A DNA stretch of 64,000 nt, taken from positions 2,229,001-2,293,000 of the forward strand of contig NC_014816.1 in the NCBI RefSeq assembly GCF_000175215.2. Reading direction: 5' to 3'. This DNA is from Asticcacaulis excentricus CB 48 (lineage in GTDB: Bacteria > Pseudomonadota > Alphaproteobacteria > Caulobacterales > Caulobacteraceae). Of this stretch, positions 25,456 through 34,740 are shown one piece after another. Made by a program: the position numbers and the translations under genes. How positions within the stretch are numbered: position 1 is the first letter of the stretch; the number at the start of each line of letters is the position of its first letter. The notes under the pieces were generated by a model. It ran no database searches, was not told the DNA's origin, and was given only the letters and a program-made list of their open reading frames with translations.

Positions 25456-25526
25456 GCAGGGGCTCAGCCCCTGCATACGTTGTTGGAAGTCAAGGAAAGC
25501 TGCCTCTGCAAAGGGGCGGCTTTTTT
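25456..25526 (+). terminator. Two hairpins ending the CDF-to-pgi operon
   Basis: GCAGGGGC-TCA-GCCCCTGC at 25456-25474 lacks a U-run. A second stem, AAGCTGCC/GGCGGCTT at 25497-25522, is followed by T's and looks like the real terminator. Confidence 0.8.
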
Positions 25527-26225
25527 ATTTCCTCCATTCCATGACGAGAAACCACGGCAGGCGTTTGAACTTGGCGATCCAGTCGGGTGGCCCTTCATGC
25601 GGCAGAGGCTCGTCGAAATGGATCAGTTTCAGTCCCTCGACCAGAAACGCTTTCATATAATCTGACAACGGACGGTGCCAGTTCTGAATCCGAATGCCCG
25701 CCCATTCCTCCCATGCCACGCGCTCGTCCATATAGTGATCAAGGGCATAGAATTTCATTTTCCCGAACAGATCGGTTTGCCAGCGTAGCCCCGCACCTGC
25801 CGTATTCATCGGCGTCAGATTGGCCACCAACAACACGCCACCGGGTTTCAATACTCGCACCATTTCCGCAATCGCCGCGCGGTAATCGGGAATATCGATC
25901 AGCGACAGATAGCTGACCACCACATCAAAAGTTTCCGATTCGAACGGCATGACCTCCGCTGCGGCCTTTACATAGGTGCCAGTCGGATCGCGAGCCAGCG
26001 CCTGCGCAATCAGAGACGGCGTGGGGTCAAGTCCGGTTACCGAAAATCCCAGACCCTGCGCGACGCGACAAAAGCGCCCTTCGCCGCAACCGACATCCAG
26101 CAAGTGACCCGTCAGGCCATCCAGCCGCGCCAGCATCGCCTGTCGAGGACGAAGCGTCGCCCCTTGTCGCCTTCATCACCCTGCGAAGCGATCCATGCCT
26201 GCGCGGACTCTTCCCACCCATCCAT
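25525..26225 (-). pseudogene. Class I SAM methyltransferase with a frameshift
   Basis: The start lies at 26225 (ATG with GGAG 8 nt upstream) and reads MDGWEESAQAWIASQGDEGD, then KGRRFVLDR. Near 26137-26142 the frame breaks: GACAGGCGATG lacks one base, expected to read Asp-Arg-Ala-Met. The remaining 203 codons continue in the shifted frame from MLARLDG with motif I LLDVGCGEGRF, then GLDPTPSLI and MVRVLKPGGVLLVA. The two parts join into one methyltransferase of about 230 aa. Either the gene is freshly disrupted or the sequence has a one-base error. Translation from the internal ATG alone would lack the N-terminal helix. Confidence 0.8.
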
Positions 26226-26258
26226 CTCACTCTCCAGATCCTTGACCGTCACGATAGC

Positions 26259-26290
26259 AAAAAGCCACCCCTGTCGGAGTGGCTCTTTTT
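26259..26290 (-). terminator. Terminator after gltB
   Basis: AAAAAGCCAC-N10-GTGGCT-C-TTTTT has T-tracts on both strands. It terminates the gltDB operon on the minus strand. Confidence 0.85.
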
Positions 26291-26312
26291 AGTTAACCTG
26301 CCGTGAGACCAA

Positions 26313-29300
26313 TCAGGCTACATTCGCAGCCCGCTTCGCCTGAATGGCCAGTATTTCGTTCGGCATGACCTGAACGAAGGCCTTCAGCGCATTGTCCCAG
26401 TCGTCGAGGATGGTCTCGGCGCGCGGGGACTGCGTCTTTTCAAAGTGCTCAGCAATCAGAGCCTTGAGGTCGGCCTGATCGCTTTCGGGCACTTCGCGCA
26501 GGGTAATGCCTTCCGGGTTGATGTACTTGGCGAACGCCCCTTCGGTGTCCCAGACATAGGCGACACCGCCGGTCATGCCCGCGCCGAAATTGGCACCGGT
26601 CGAACCGAGGATGACCACCTTGCCGCCCGTCATATACTCACAGGCGTGGGCCCCGGCCCCTTCGACCACGGTTACCGCGCCGGAGTTGCGCACAGCGAAG
26701 CGTTCACCGACGCGGCCCGCCACGAACAGCTTGCCCGAGGTGGCCCCATAGAGGTTCGTATTACCGGCCAGCATCTGGTTCGGCTGCCACTGTTTTGGAC
26801 GCACAACGATGGTCGCACCCGACAGCCCCTTGCCCACATAGTCATTGGACTCACCGACGAGGTCGATAAACAGCCCCTTGACGGCAAAGGCCCCCAGAGA
26901 TTGACCCGCCGAGCCGCGCAGTTGCAGCGTCAGGTGGCCGTCGGCGAGCGTGTCGCCGAAGTTCTTGACCAGCAGGTGCGAAGTGCGCGTACCCACCGCG
27001 CGCATGGTGTTGCGCACATCATAGGTCAGCGACATCTTCTCACCGCGTTCGACCAGCGGCACGGCGTCCTTTACAATCTGGGCGTCCAGGGTGTCGGCCA
27101 CCGCATTGATCTCATGCGGCAAGGTGACCGGCGCCGTCGGGTCTTTTTCGACGCGCACCAGCAACGGGTTGAGGTCGAGGTCATCAAGGTGTGCCCCGCC
27201 ACGCGATACCTGACGCAAAAGATCGGTGCGGCCGACAGCTTCATCGAGCGAGCGCAGGCCCAGCGAGGCCAGGATTTCGCGCACTTCTTCGGCAATGAAG
27301 CTGAACAGGTTGATGACCTTTTCCGGCGTGCCGGTGAACTTAGCGCGCAGTCGCTCATCCTGCACGCAGACACCGACCGGGCAGGTGTTGGACTGACACT
27401 GACGCACCATCAGGCAGCCAATGGCCACCAGAGACGCCGTGCCAATGCCGAACTCTTCAGCCCCCAGCATGGCAGCGACCACGATGTCGCGACCCGTGCG
27501 CATCCCCCCATCGGAGCGCAGACGCACCTGACCGCGCAGATTGTTCATGGTCAGGACCTGATGCGCTTCGCTGAGGCCCAGCTCGAACGGCAGGCCGGCA
27601 AACTTGATCGAGGTAAGCGGCGACGCGCCCGTGCCACCGACCTGACCCGACACGAGGATAGCATCCGCTTTGGCTTTGGCGACCCCGGCGGCGACCGTAC
27701 CGATGCCAGACTGCGACACCAGCTTCACTGTGACGCGGCAGTTCGGATTGATCTGCTTGATGTCATAGATGAGCTGCGCCAGGTCTTCGATCGAATAGAT
27801 GTCGTGGTGGGGCGGCGGCGAGATCAGGCCCACGCCCGGCGTCGAATGGCGCATACGGGCGATGAATTCCGTGACCTTGAAGCCCGGAAGCTGACCGCCC
27901 TCACCGGGCTTGGCCCCTTGAGCGACCTTGATTTCGACCTCGCGGCACTGGTTGAGATATTCCGCGGTGACGCCGAAACGGCCAGAGGCGATTTGTTTGA
28001 TGGCCGAGTTGGGGTTGTCGCCGTTCGGGCGGCGGACATAGCGTTCAGGGTCTTCGCCACCTTCGCCGGAGACCGAACGCGCGCCAATGCGGTTCATGGC
28101 GATGTTCAGCGTCTCGTGCGCTTCGGGGCTGAGCGCGCCCAGCGACATGCCGGGCGTCACAAAGCGCTTGCGGATTTCGTTGACCGATTCCACTTCCTCG
28201 ATGTCGATGGGCTTCGACTTCGGCGCCCAGTCGAGCAGGTCGCGCGGGGCGGTCGGGGCGTCCTTCGACATCTTCGACACCAGACCCGAATAGGTCTTAA
28301 AGACCTTGTAGTCGCCGCGCGTCGTCGCGTCCTGAAGCAGGTGGATCAGCTTCGGCTGATAGTAGTGGGTCTCACCCGCGGCGCGCATCTTGTAGAAGCC
28401 GCCAATGGGGATCAGGGCGCGCTTCGAGGCCCAGGCTTCGGCGTGCAGCGCCTTCAGCTTGGTTTCGATACCGGCCAGACCGATACCGGAGATGCGCGAA
28501 GTCACGCCGGGGAAGAACTCACCGACCAGCGCCCGCGACAGGCCCAGCGCTTCGAATTCATAACCGCCACGATAGGAGGAGATGATCGAGATACCCTTCT
28601 TAGCGAGGATCTTCATCAGACCCGCCTCGATGGACTTCTTGTAGTTCATGAAGCACTTGTACGAGGTCTGGGCGCCGTAACGACCCTTGTCCAGACGCTC
28701 CTGCATCAGCTCCAGCGCCAGATAGGGGTTGATGGCGGTCGCGCCCACGCCGACCAGAACGGCGAAGGCGTGGCTGTCCATCGCTTCCGCCGAGCGCACG
28801 ATGATCGAGACGAAGGAGCGCAGACCTTCCTGGACCAGACGGGCATGGACGCCCGCGGCGGCGAGGATCATCGGCACCCCCATGCGCTCAGGACCCGACT
28901 TCTGATCGGTCAGGACGATCATGGCGGCCCCGTTTTTCACGGCAGTCACGGCGTCATCGCGCAAGCTGTCGAGCACGGCGCGCAGGCCAGCCCCGGGAGC
29001 GGCACCTTCGGCGGGCAGCGGGAAGGAACAATCGAGCTCTGCCACCTGCCCCACATTGCTGGTGGCCAAGAGACGCTCATACATGCCCGTCGTCATGAAC
29101 GGCGAGTCCATGACCAGCACATTGGCCTGCGTCGCGTCTTCGGCAAGGATGTTACCGAGGTTCTTGAAGCGCGTCTTGAGCGACATGCCTGCTTCTTCGC
29201 GCAGCGGGTCGATCGGCGGGTTGGTCACCTGTGCGAAGTTCTGACGGAAGTAGTGCGACAGGGGCCGCCACTTTTCCGACAGAACAGCCAGAGGCGTATC

Positions 29301-30833
29301 GTCGCCCATGGAGCCGATGGCTTCCTTGCCGTCCTTCACCATCGCATCGAGCACGGTGTCGAGGTCTTCGAGGGTGTGCCCGGCAGCGATCTGACGGCGG
29401 TCCAGTTCCTCACCGAAATAGGCGCGAGGTTCCGGCCCCGGCTCGATGATCGAATCGACATCGACCATATTCTCCAGCCACTTGGTATAGCTGTGCTTGG
29501 AGGCCAGCGCGTCAAGGATTTCGTCTTCGCTGAACAGCTTACCCGCTTCGAGGTCCACGGCGATCATGCGGCCGGGCGCGATGGTCATGCGGTGCGCCAC
29601 GCGGTCTTCAGCCACGCCCGTCATGCCCGCTTCCGAACCAACGATCAAAAGGCCGTCCTTAGTCTGGGTAACGCGTAAAGGACGCAGACCATTGCGGTCC
29701 TTACCGGCAATAACCCAGCGGCCATCGGTGGCGCAAACGGCGGCGGGGCCGTCCCACGGCTCCATGACAGCGTTGCAGTAGGCATAGAGCGCGCGGTGTG
29801 ATTCCGGCATGGTCACGGCCTGCTTGGACCAGGCTTCGGGGATCAGCAGGGCTTTGGCCATCGGGGCCGACCGCCCGGCACGCACCAGAAGCTCAAACAC
29901 ATTGTCGAGCGCCGCGGAGTCCGATCCGCGCGGCTGGATGACCGGCTTCACATCGCGATCATTGTCGCCAAAGGTCGCCGCCGCCATGCGGATTTCGTGC
30001 GACTTCATCCAGTTGACATTGCCGCGCAGGGTGTTGATTTCACCGTTGTGCGCCAGCATGCGGAAAGGCTGGGCCAGACGCCACTCGGGGAAGGTGTTGG
30101 TCGAAAAGCGCTGGTGGAAGACCGCCACAGACGACACGAAACGCGGGTCTTTCAGGTCGAGATAGAAATCATCGACCAGCTCGGCGCGGAACATGCCCTT
30201 ATAGATCAGGGTCTTCGACGAGAAAGAACACAGATAGCAGTCAAGATTGGCCTCTTCGACACGCTTTTCGATGCGGCGGCGGCACAGGAACATGGCGCGT
30301 TCCAGCGCCTCTTCCTCAAGGCCGTCGGGCGCGGCCAGCATGATCTGCTCGATCTCCGGGCGCGTGGAATTGGCGCGCGTGCCCAGTTGCGACACATCGA
30401 CTGGGGCCTGACGCCAGCCATAGAGATAGAAGCCTGAGCGCAGGATTTCGGATTCGACGATGGTCCGCGCCGCTTCCTGGGCGCCGAGGTCGTTGCGCGG
30501 CAGGAAGACCTGCCCCACCAGCACCGGGCCGGGGCGCGGCTCATGGCCGATATTGCGCACCTGCTCGCGGAAAAAGTCCTGCGGGACATTGATCATGATA
30601 CCCGCGCCGTCACCTGATTTGCCGTCGGCATCGACTGCGCCGCGGTGGAACAGGGCCTTCAGCGCCTTGACCGCCAGTTCGACCACGTCGCGGCGCGGTT
30701 TGCCGTCGATTGCGCACACAACGCCCACGCCACAGGCATCAAATTCCGTGCGCGGATCATAGGCGTCGGCCTCGATCAGGGCGTTACGGTTGCGGTGATA
30801 GAGTTCGTAAGACGAGGAGCCGGAAGAGATCAT
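26313..30833 (-). CDS. gltB: Glutamate synthase (NADPH) large subunit
   Basis: About 1506 aa. The N-terminal class II glutamine amidotransferase would be matured by removing about 33 residues before Cys34 (DACGVGVV). The central and FMN-binding domains follow (GGEDPERYVRRPNG, GAKPGEGGQLPG, VSGQVGGTGASP), then the 3Fe-4S cysteines in CLMVRQCQSNTCPVGVC and the C-terminal beta-helix (GATIVVRP, GGVAYV). It makes glutamate from glutamine and 2-oxoglutarate with GltD. The start at 30833 has GGAGG upstream and overlaps the gltD stop by ATGA. An in-frame upstream start would lie inside gltD. Confidence 0.97.
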   Translation of the reverse strand: MISSGSSSYELYHRNRNALIEADAYDPRTEFDACGVGVVCAIDGKPRRDVVELAVKALKALFHRGAVDADGKSGDGAGIMINVPQDFFREQVRNIGHEPRPGPVLVGQVFLPRNDLGAQEAARTIVESEILRSGFYLYGWRQAPVDVSQLGTRANSTRPEIEQIMLAAPDGLEEEALERAMFLCRRRIEKRVEEANLDCYLCSFSSKTLIYKGMFRAELVDDFYLDLKDPRFVSSVAVFHQRFSTNTFPEWRLAQPFRMLAHNGEINTLRGNVNWMKSHEIRMAAATFGDNDRDVKPVIQPRGSDSAALDNVFELLVRAGRSAPMAKALLIPEAWSKQAVTMPESHRALYAYCNAVMEPWDGPAAVCATDGRWVIAGKDRNGLRPLRVTQTKDGLLIVGSEAGMTGVAEDRVAHRMTIAPGRMIAVDLEAGKLFSEDEILDALASKHSYTKWLENMVDVDSIIEPGPEPRAYFGEELDRRQIAAGHTLEDLDTVLDAMVKDGKEAIGSMGDDTPLAVLSEKWRPLSHYFRQNFAQVTNPPIDPLREEAGMSLKTRFKNLGNILAEDATQANVLVMDSPFMTTGMYERLLATSNVGQVAELDCSFPLPAEGAAPGAGLRAVLDSLRDDAVTAVKNGAAMIVLTDQKSGPERMGVPMILAAAGVHARLVQEGLRSFVSIIVRSAEAMDSHAFAVLVGVGATAINPYLALELMQERLDKGRYGAQTSYKCFMNYKKSIEAGLMKILAKKGISIISSYRGGYEFEALGLSRALVGEFFPGVTSRISGIGLAGIETKLKALHAEAWASKRALIPIGGFYKMRAAGETHYYQPKLIHLLQDATTRGDYKVFKTYSGLVSKMSKDAPTAPRDLLDWAPKSKPIDIEEVESVNEIRKRFVTPGMSLGALSPEAHETLNIAMNRIGARSVSGEGGEDPERYVRRPNGDNPNSAIKQIASGRFGVTAEYLNQCREVEIKVAQGAKPGEGGQLPGFKVTEFIARMRHSTPGVGLISPPPHHDIYSIEDLAQLIYDIKQINPNCRVTVKLVSQSGIGTVAAGVAKAKADAILVSGQVGGTGASPLTSIKFAGLPFELGLSEAHQVLTMNNLRGQVRLRSDGGMRTGRDIVVAAMLGAEEFGIGTASLVAIGCLMVRQCQSNTCPVGVCVQDERLRAKFTGTPEKVINLFSFIAEEVREILASLGLRSLDEAVGRTDLLRQVSRGGAHLDDLDLNPLLVRVEKDPTAPVTLPHEINAVADTLDAQIVKDAVPLVERGEKMSLTYDVRNTMRAVGTRTSHLLVKNFGDTLADGHLTLQLRGSAGQSLGAFAVKGLFIDLVGESNDYVGKGLSGATIVVRPKQWQPNQMLAGNTNLYGATSGKLFVAGRVGERFAVRNSGAVTVVEGAGAHACEYMTGGKVVILGSTGANFGAGMTGGVAYVWDTEGAFAKYINPEGITLREVPESDQADLKALIAEHFEKTQSPRAETILDDWDNALKAFVQVMPNEILAIQAKRAANVA

Positions 30834-32275
30834 TGAGCGGCCTCCAAAGAAGCGGAAACGTTTGACTGAATATAGTGGTGGATGTCGGCGGCGGCGTCCT
30901 GTCCTTCGCGGACGGCCCACACGACCAGCGACGCCCCGCGCACGATGTCACCAGCGGCAAAGACGCCCGGCACAAAGGTCTGGAACTCACCGGCCTGCAC
31001 CTTGATCGTGCCCCACTTAGTGACTTCGAGGCCCGGCTGGTTGAACAGAACCGGGATGTTTTCCGGCTCAAAGCCCAGGGCCTCAATGATGATGTCGGCG
31101 GGCAGGTCATTTTCGGCGCCGGGGATGTCCTCGATGCCCTGACGGCCTTGCGCGTCCGGCGTCGTCAGACGCATACGCTGGATGCGCAGGCCCGACACGT
31201 GCGCGGCATCGCCCAGCACAGCCTTGGGAGCCGACAGCCATTCGAACTTGACGCCCTCTTCCTCGGCATTGGCCACTTCGCGGTCCGAGCCCGGCATATT
31301 GGCGCGGTCGCGACGATAGACGCAGGTCACAGCCTTCGCCCCCTGACGGGTGGCTGTGCGCACACAGTCCATGGCCGTGTCGCCGCCGCCGATGACCACG
31401 ACGGTCTTTCCTTCGGCGTTCAGCGTGCCGTTGTCATAGGCTTCGACGGCATCGCCAAAGCCCTTGCGATTGGAAGCTGTCAGGTAGTCGAGCGCCGCGA
31501 CCACGCCCTTGGAGCCGCAACCCGGCACGCTCAGGCGGCGCACCTTATAGACGCCGGTGGCGATCAGGAGGGCGTCATGCTTGTCGCGCAGCTCCTCGAA
31601 CGACACGTCATTACCGATATCGCAGTTGAGGACGAATTCGACGCCGGAATCAGCGAGGCGCTGGGTGCGGCGCAGAACGACGTCCTTTTCCAGCTTGAAC
31701 GACGGAATACCATAGGTCAAAAGCCCACCCGGACGGTCGTAACGGTCATAGATCGTGACCTTGTAGCCCAGCGTGCGCAGACGGTCGGCCGCTGCGATCC
31801 CCGCCGGTCCCGCCCCGATGATGCCAACGCTTTGTGAACGCTCCACTGCAGGCACGATGGGCTCTATCCAGCCCTCTTCAAAGGCCATGTCGTTTACATA
31901 GCGCTCGACCGCACCGATGGTGACGTTTTCCCAGCCTGACTGCTCCAGCACACAGGAGCCTTCGCACAGACGGTCCTGCGGGCAGATGCGGCCGCAGATT
32001 TCCGGAAGAGTCGAGGTCGCTGAGGACAGGCGGAAGGCCTCCTCAAAGCGCCCTTCGGCGGTCATGCGCAGCCAGTCAGGGATGTTGTTCTGTAGCGGGC
32101 AGCCAGACTGACAGAAGGGCACACCGCACTGCGCGCAGCGCGACGCCTGGGCATTGGCCTGCTCCGGTTTGAAATCGGCATAGATCTCATTGAAATTTGT
32201 GATGCGGGTCTTCGCTTCGGCCTTCGATGGCGTCTTCTTGTATTCAACGACGAAGCGGTTCGTCTCGTAGGTCAT
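30830..32275 (-). CDS. gltD: Glutamate synthase (NADPH) small subunit
   Basis: A 481-aa iron-sulfur flavoprotein that passes NADPH electrons to GltB. The N-terminus carries the cysteines for two [4Fe-4S] clusters (CAQCGVPFCQSGCPLQNNIP and CGRICPQDRLCEGSCV). The FAD-binding GAGPAGIAAADRL and NADPH-binding VIGGGDTAMDCVRTA motifs follow. Gene order is gltD then gltB, the reverse of E. coli. A terminator-like hairpin lies in its leader, and amtB lies upstream on the same strand, fitting nitrogen control. Confidence 0.96.
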   Translation of the reverse strand: MTYETNRFVVEYKKTPSKAEAKTRITNFNEIYADFKPEQANAQASRCAQCGVPFCQSGCPLQNNIPDWLRMTAEGRFEEAFRLSSATSTLPEICGRICPQDRLCEGSCVLEQSGWENVTIGAVERYVNDMAFEEGWIEPIVPAVERSQSVGIIGAGPAGIAAADRLRTLGYKVTIYDRYDRPGGLLTYGIPSFKLEKDVVLRRTQRLADSGVEFVLNCDIGNDVSFEELRDKHDALLIATGVYKVRRLSVPGCGSKGVVAALDYLTASNRKGFGDAVEAYDNGTLNAEGKTVVVIGGGDTAMDCVRTATRQGAKAVTCVYRRDRANMPGSDREVANAEEEGVKFEWLSAPKAVLGDAAHVSGLRIQRMRLTTPDAQGRQGIEDIPGAENDLPADIIIEALGFEPENIPVLFNQPGLEVTKWGTIKVQAGEFQTFVPGVFAAGDIVRGASLVVWAVREGQDAAADIHHYIQSNVSASLEAAQ

Positions 32276-32299
32276 AGGCCCAACCTCACAACTCGGTGC

Positions 32300-32322
32300 A
32301 AAAACCTTCCGTCTCAGGAAGG
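32300..32322 (-). promoter_or_regulatory. Attenuator-like hairpin in the gltD leader
   Basis: On the minus strand CCTTCC-TGAGAC-GGAAGG is followed by TTTTT, 25 nt before the gltD start codon. An intrinsic terminator inside a leader would suit attenuation. Read-through termination from amtB is the simpler alternative. Confidence 0.45.
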
Positions 32323-32690
32323 AATGTTTAGCTTGTTACAGCGTGCTAAAACGCCCTAAAGCGCAAAAGCCCGCTGAGTTAAAGCGGAAAATGATGTTTT
32401 CCGACGTTTCCCGCCAAAATCGCGACCAAAAAGCAAGGTCGTGGGATTTTTGCCGGGGTAGTTACAAATCAGACTATTTCGCATGCCCTTTTTCCGGTTT
32501 TATCATCCCGTTTCCGGGGCGTAAACCGAAGGTCCTGACATGCGAACCCCCCAGTGTCTGCCGGGGCAATCCCGGCAAATCCTGAGGGGCGTTTCCGTTC
32601 CGGTTTTGTAAGTCCTTGCCGCTCGGTATGGGCGGGGCTGTCCTTGACCGGTTCCGGTTCAGCCCCTTGTCCCTTTGGCGGGCGTCCGGG
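32323..32690. other. Intergenic region between amtB and gltD
   Basis: No gene is seen. A TGCCGGG-N5-CCCGGCA hairpin lies at 32559-32577 and may end amtB mRNA. The gltD promoter should lie nearer 32330-32480, but no convincing sigma-54 or sigma-70 boxes stand out. Confidence 0.4.
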
Positions 32691-33974
32691 CTATCCGTGC
32701 TGGGTCTCTCCGTGCTGTGTCGCGTCAAGACCCTCGATTTCCTGCTCCTCATCCACACGCAGGCCTGTGGTGAATTTGCAGATCATCAGAATGAGGAAGG
32801 TCACCACCGCGCTCCAGCCGATCACGACCAAGAGGCCCAGTACCTGTTTGAGTACGGTGGCGTCTTTTGCCAGTGCATTGATGCTTTGATTGGCGAAGAC
32901 CGCCGTCAGCACCGCGCCCACCAGACCGCCGACACCGTGCACACCGAAGGCGTCGAGACTATCGTCGTATTTGAAGGCTTTTTTGAGGGCCGTCGCGCCA
33001 AAGAAGCAGGCGATGCCGCCTATGAAACCGATGGCCAGCGCGCCTTTAGGATCGACAAAGCCCGCCGCAGGCGTAATGGCGACAAGGCCCGCCACAATAC
33101 CCGAAATCATACCGAGCAGCGTCGGTTGCTTGCGCTCAAACCATTCAACAATGGTCCAGCCGACGGCACCCGTCATGGCGGCGACAATAGTGTTAAGCAC
33201 GGCCACGCTCGCAAGCGCATCCGCCGTCCAGGCCGAGCCGCCGTTAAAGCCCAGCCAGCCGACCAGCAGCAAGGATGCACCGATCATGGTGAAAGCCAGA
33301 TTGTGCGGCGGCATGTAGTCGCGAGGGAACCCGCGACGCGGCCCCAGAACTAACGCGCAGACAAGGCCCGCAATACCTGAGTTGACGTGCACCACTGCCC
33401 CGCCGGCAAAATCAAGCACGCCCATCCCGCCGAGGAAGCCGCCGCCCCACACCCAGTGACACACCGGCGCATAGACGAGCAGTGTCCAAAGGGCCGTAAA
33501 CAGCAGGAAGGCCGAAAACTTCAGACGCTCGGCAAAGGCCCCGGCGATGAGGGCCGGAGTGATGATTGCAAACGTCATCTGATAGGCGATCCACAAAAAC
33601 TCCGGCAGTTGCGGCGCCAGACCGAACGCGGTGTTCATGGTCACGCCATTCAGTAGGAACGCATCGAAGGAGCCGATAAAGCGGTTCAGCCCTTCATTGC
33701 CATTGAGGCCGAACGACAGAGAATAACCGGCCACGATCCAAAGAACCGACACGACGACGGCTGCCGCCACTGACTGCGCCATGGTCGCCAGTACGTTCTT
33801 CTTGCGAACCATGCCGCCGTAGAACAGGGCCAGACCCGGCAGGGTCATCAACAGCACCAGCGCGGTGGAAACGATGATCCACGACGTGTGACCGCTATCA
33901 AGCGCCAACACCGCCTGATGCTTGAGAAGCGCCGGTGCTGCCGTCGCTGCTGCTGCCACTGATCCCGTCGTCAT
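32691..33974 (-). CDS. amtB: Ammonium transporter Amt
   Basis: A protein of about 427 aa with eleven expected membrane segments. Family signatures include LALFYGGMVRKKNVLATM in the first segments, the pore region WVWGGGFLGGMGVLDFAGG with its VVH, and the twin-His environment DDSLDAFGVHGVGG. It takes up ammonium across the inner membrane. I chose the ATG at 33974, with AGGCGG close upstream; an ATG 18 codons earlier is possible. No glnK lies next to it, which is unusual because amtB and glnK are often paired. Confidence 0.93.
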   Translation of the reverse strand: MTTGSVAAAATAAPALLKHQAVLALDSGHTSWIIVSTALVLLMTLPGLALFYGGMVRKKNVLATMAQSVAAAVVVSVLWIVAGYSLSFGLNGNEGLNRFIGSFDAFLLNGVTMNTAFGLAPQLPEFLWIAYQMTFAIITPALIAGAFAERLKFSAFLLFTALWTLLVYAPVCHWVWGGGFLGGMGVLDFAGGAVVHVNSGIAGLVCALVLGPRRGFPRDYMPPHNLAFTMIGASLLLVGWLGFNGGSAWTADALASVAVLNTIVAAMTGAVGWTIVEWFERKQPTLLGMISGIVAGLVAITPAAGFVDPKGALAIGFIGGIACFFGATALKKAFKYDDSLDAFGVHGVGGLVGAVLTAVFANQSINALAKDATVLKQVLGLLVVIGWSAVVTFLILMICKFTTGLRVDEEQEIEGLDATQHGETQHG

Positions 33975-34353
33975 ACCGCCTGAACCCCGATCGCACTCTG
34001 AAAAGGTTTGGAAAACTCGCATCTGCACACATCGCCCAGCCCTCAGGCTTGACGTTGCGCGTCACAGTTTTTCCGACATTTTTGCTCTTTGCGCGAAATT
34101 TTACCGAAAAGCGAGCAAATTTTGCGTTGGCCGGCAAAAAAATTCACAAACTAGGTTTCGCGATGTTGCAGGGGCGCAATTGCATGATGTCATAGCCATA
34201 GCCTCCTTGCGAGCGAGCAAGTCAAACCTCACGCCTCTGCGCAAAAAAGCGACGCCACATTGTGCGCATCACACTCTTTTTTGATCCACACAGGTGTTTC
34301 CAACGGATTTAAAATCGCCCTCCCGTAACGCCAAGGTCGCATATCAGGACTGA
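33975..34353. other. Non-coding stretch upstream of amtB
   Basis: AT-richer DNA holding the amtB promoter region. No supported gene and no clear promoter boxes. Confidence 0.4.
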
Positions 34354-34703
34354 CTGCGGCTGCATTTGGAAGAAACGACGACCGCCTTGGTCGATAGCGT
34401 TGAGGCTCGCCCGGGAAACGGTCGCGTATGGCTTTATGATAAGTTTAGGATCGGATCGGAGATGAAATACCGCTGTCTGGGAGAAGACACACCCGAGTTA
34501 CGAAGGCGCCTTCAAGACGCGATGCGTTTGAAGGCGCTGACCTAGGAATGGCAATCTCAGATGTCGCGGCTGTCTCGGGCTTTGCGCAGAGACAAAATCT
34601 CTCTTCTAAGACGCTCATCAAACATGTCTATCACCCAAGTTTGGTAACAGCTGCCCCTGGCGACGTTATTACCATTTTCGCGAAAATGGTAATAACGTCG
34701 TGA
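34354..34703 (+). pseudogene. Relic of an AraC-type regulator
   Basis: One frame (34354-34545) ends in ELRRRLQDAMRLKALT-stop. The next frame, from 34542, reads LGMAISDVAAVSGFAQRQNL then SSKTLIKHVYHPSLV, which is the second helix-turn-helix of AraC-family proteins. Joined, they give RRLQDAMRLKAL plus LGMAISDVAAVSGF, the normal AraC order, so a frameshift broke the gene near 34540. The 3' end is replaced by a 40-bp palindrome that supplies the last codons and stop. Confidence 0.5.
34661..34700. repeat. 40-bp perfect palindrome
   Basis: Both 20-nt halves are exact reverse complements (left half CGACGTTATTACCATTTTCG). It lies at the truncated end of the AraC relic and 41 bp from the end of the aminotransferase gene. 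It could be a joined pair of transposon ends, a strong operator, or a bidirectional terminator without a U-run. Confidence 0.85.
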
Positions 34704-34740
34704 AAGGCATATGCAGACAGCGCGGGCTATTGAGACGGCT

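Noticed and set aside
26445..29678. Plus-strand open frame of more than 1000 codons opposite gltB
   Set aside because: It is a high-GC shadow of gltB; the encoded sequence is rich in His, Arg and Gln with no domain.
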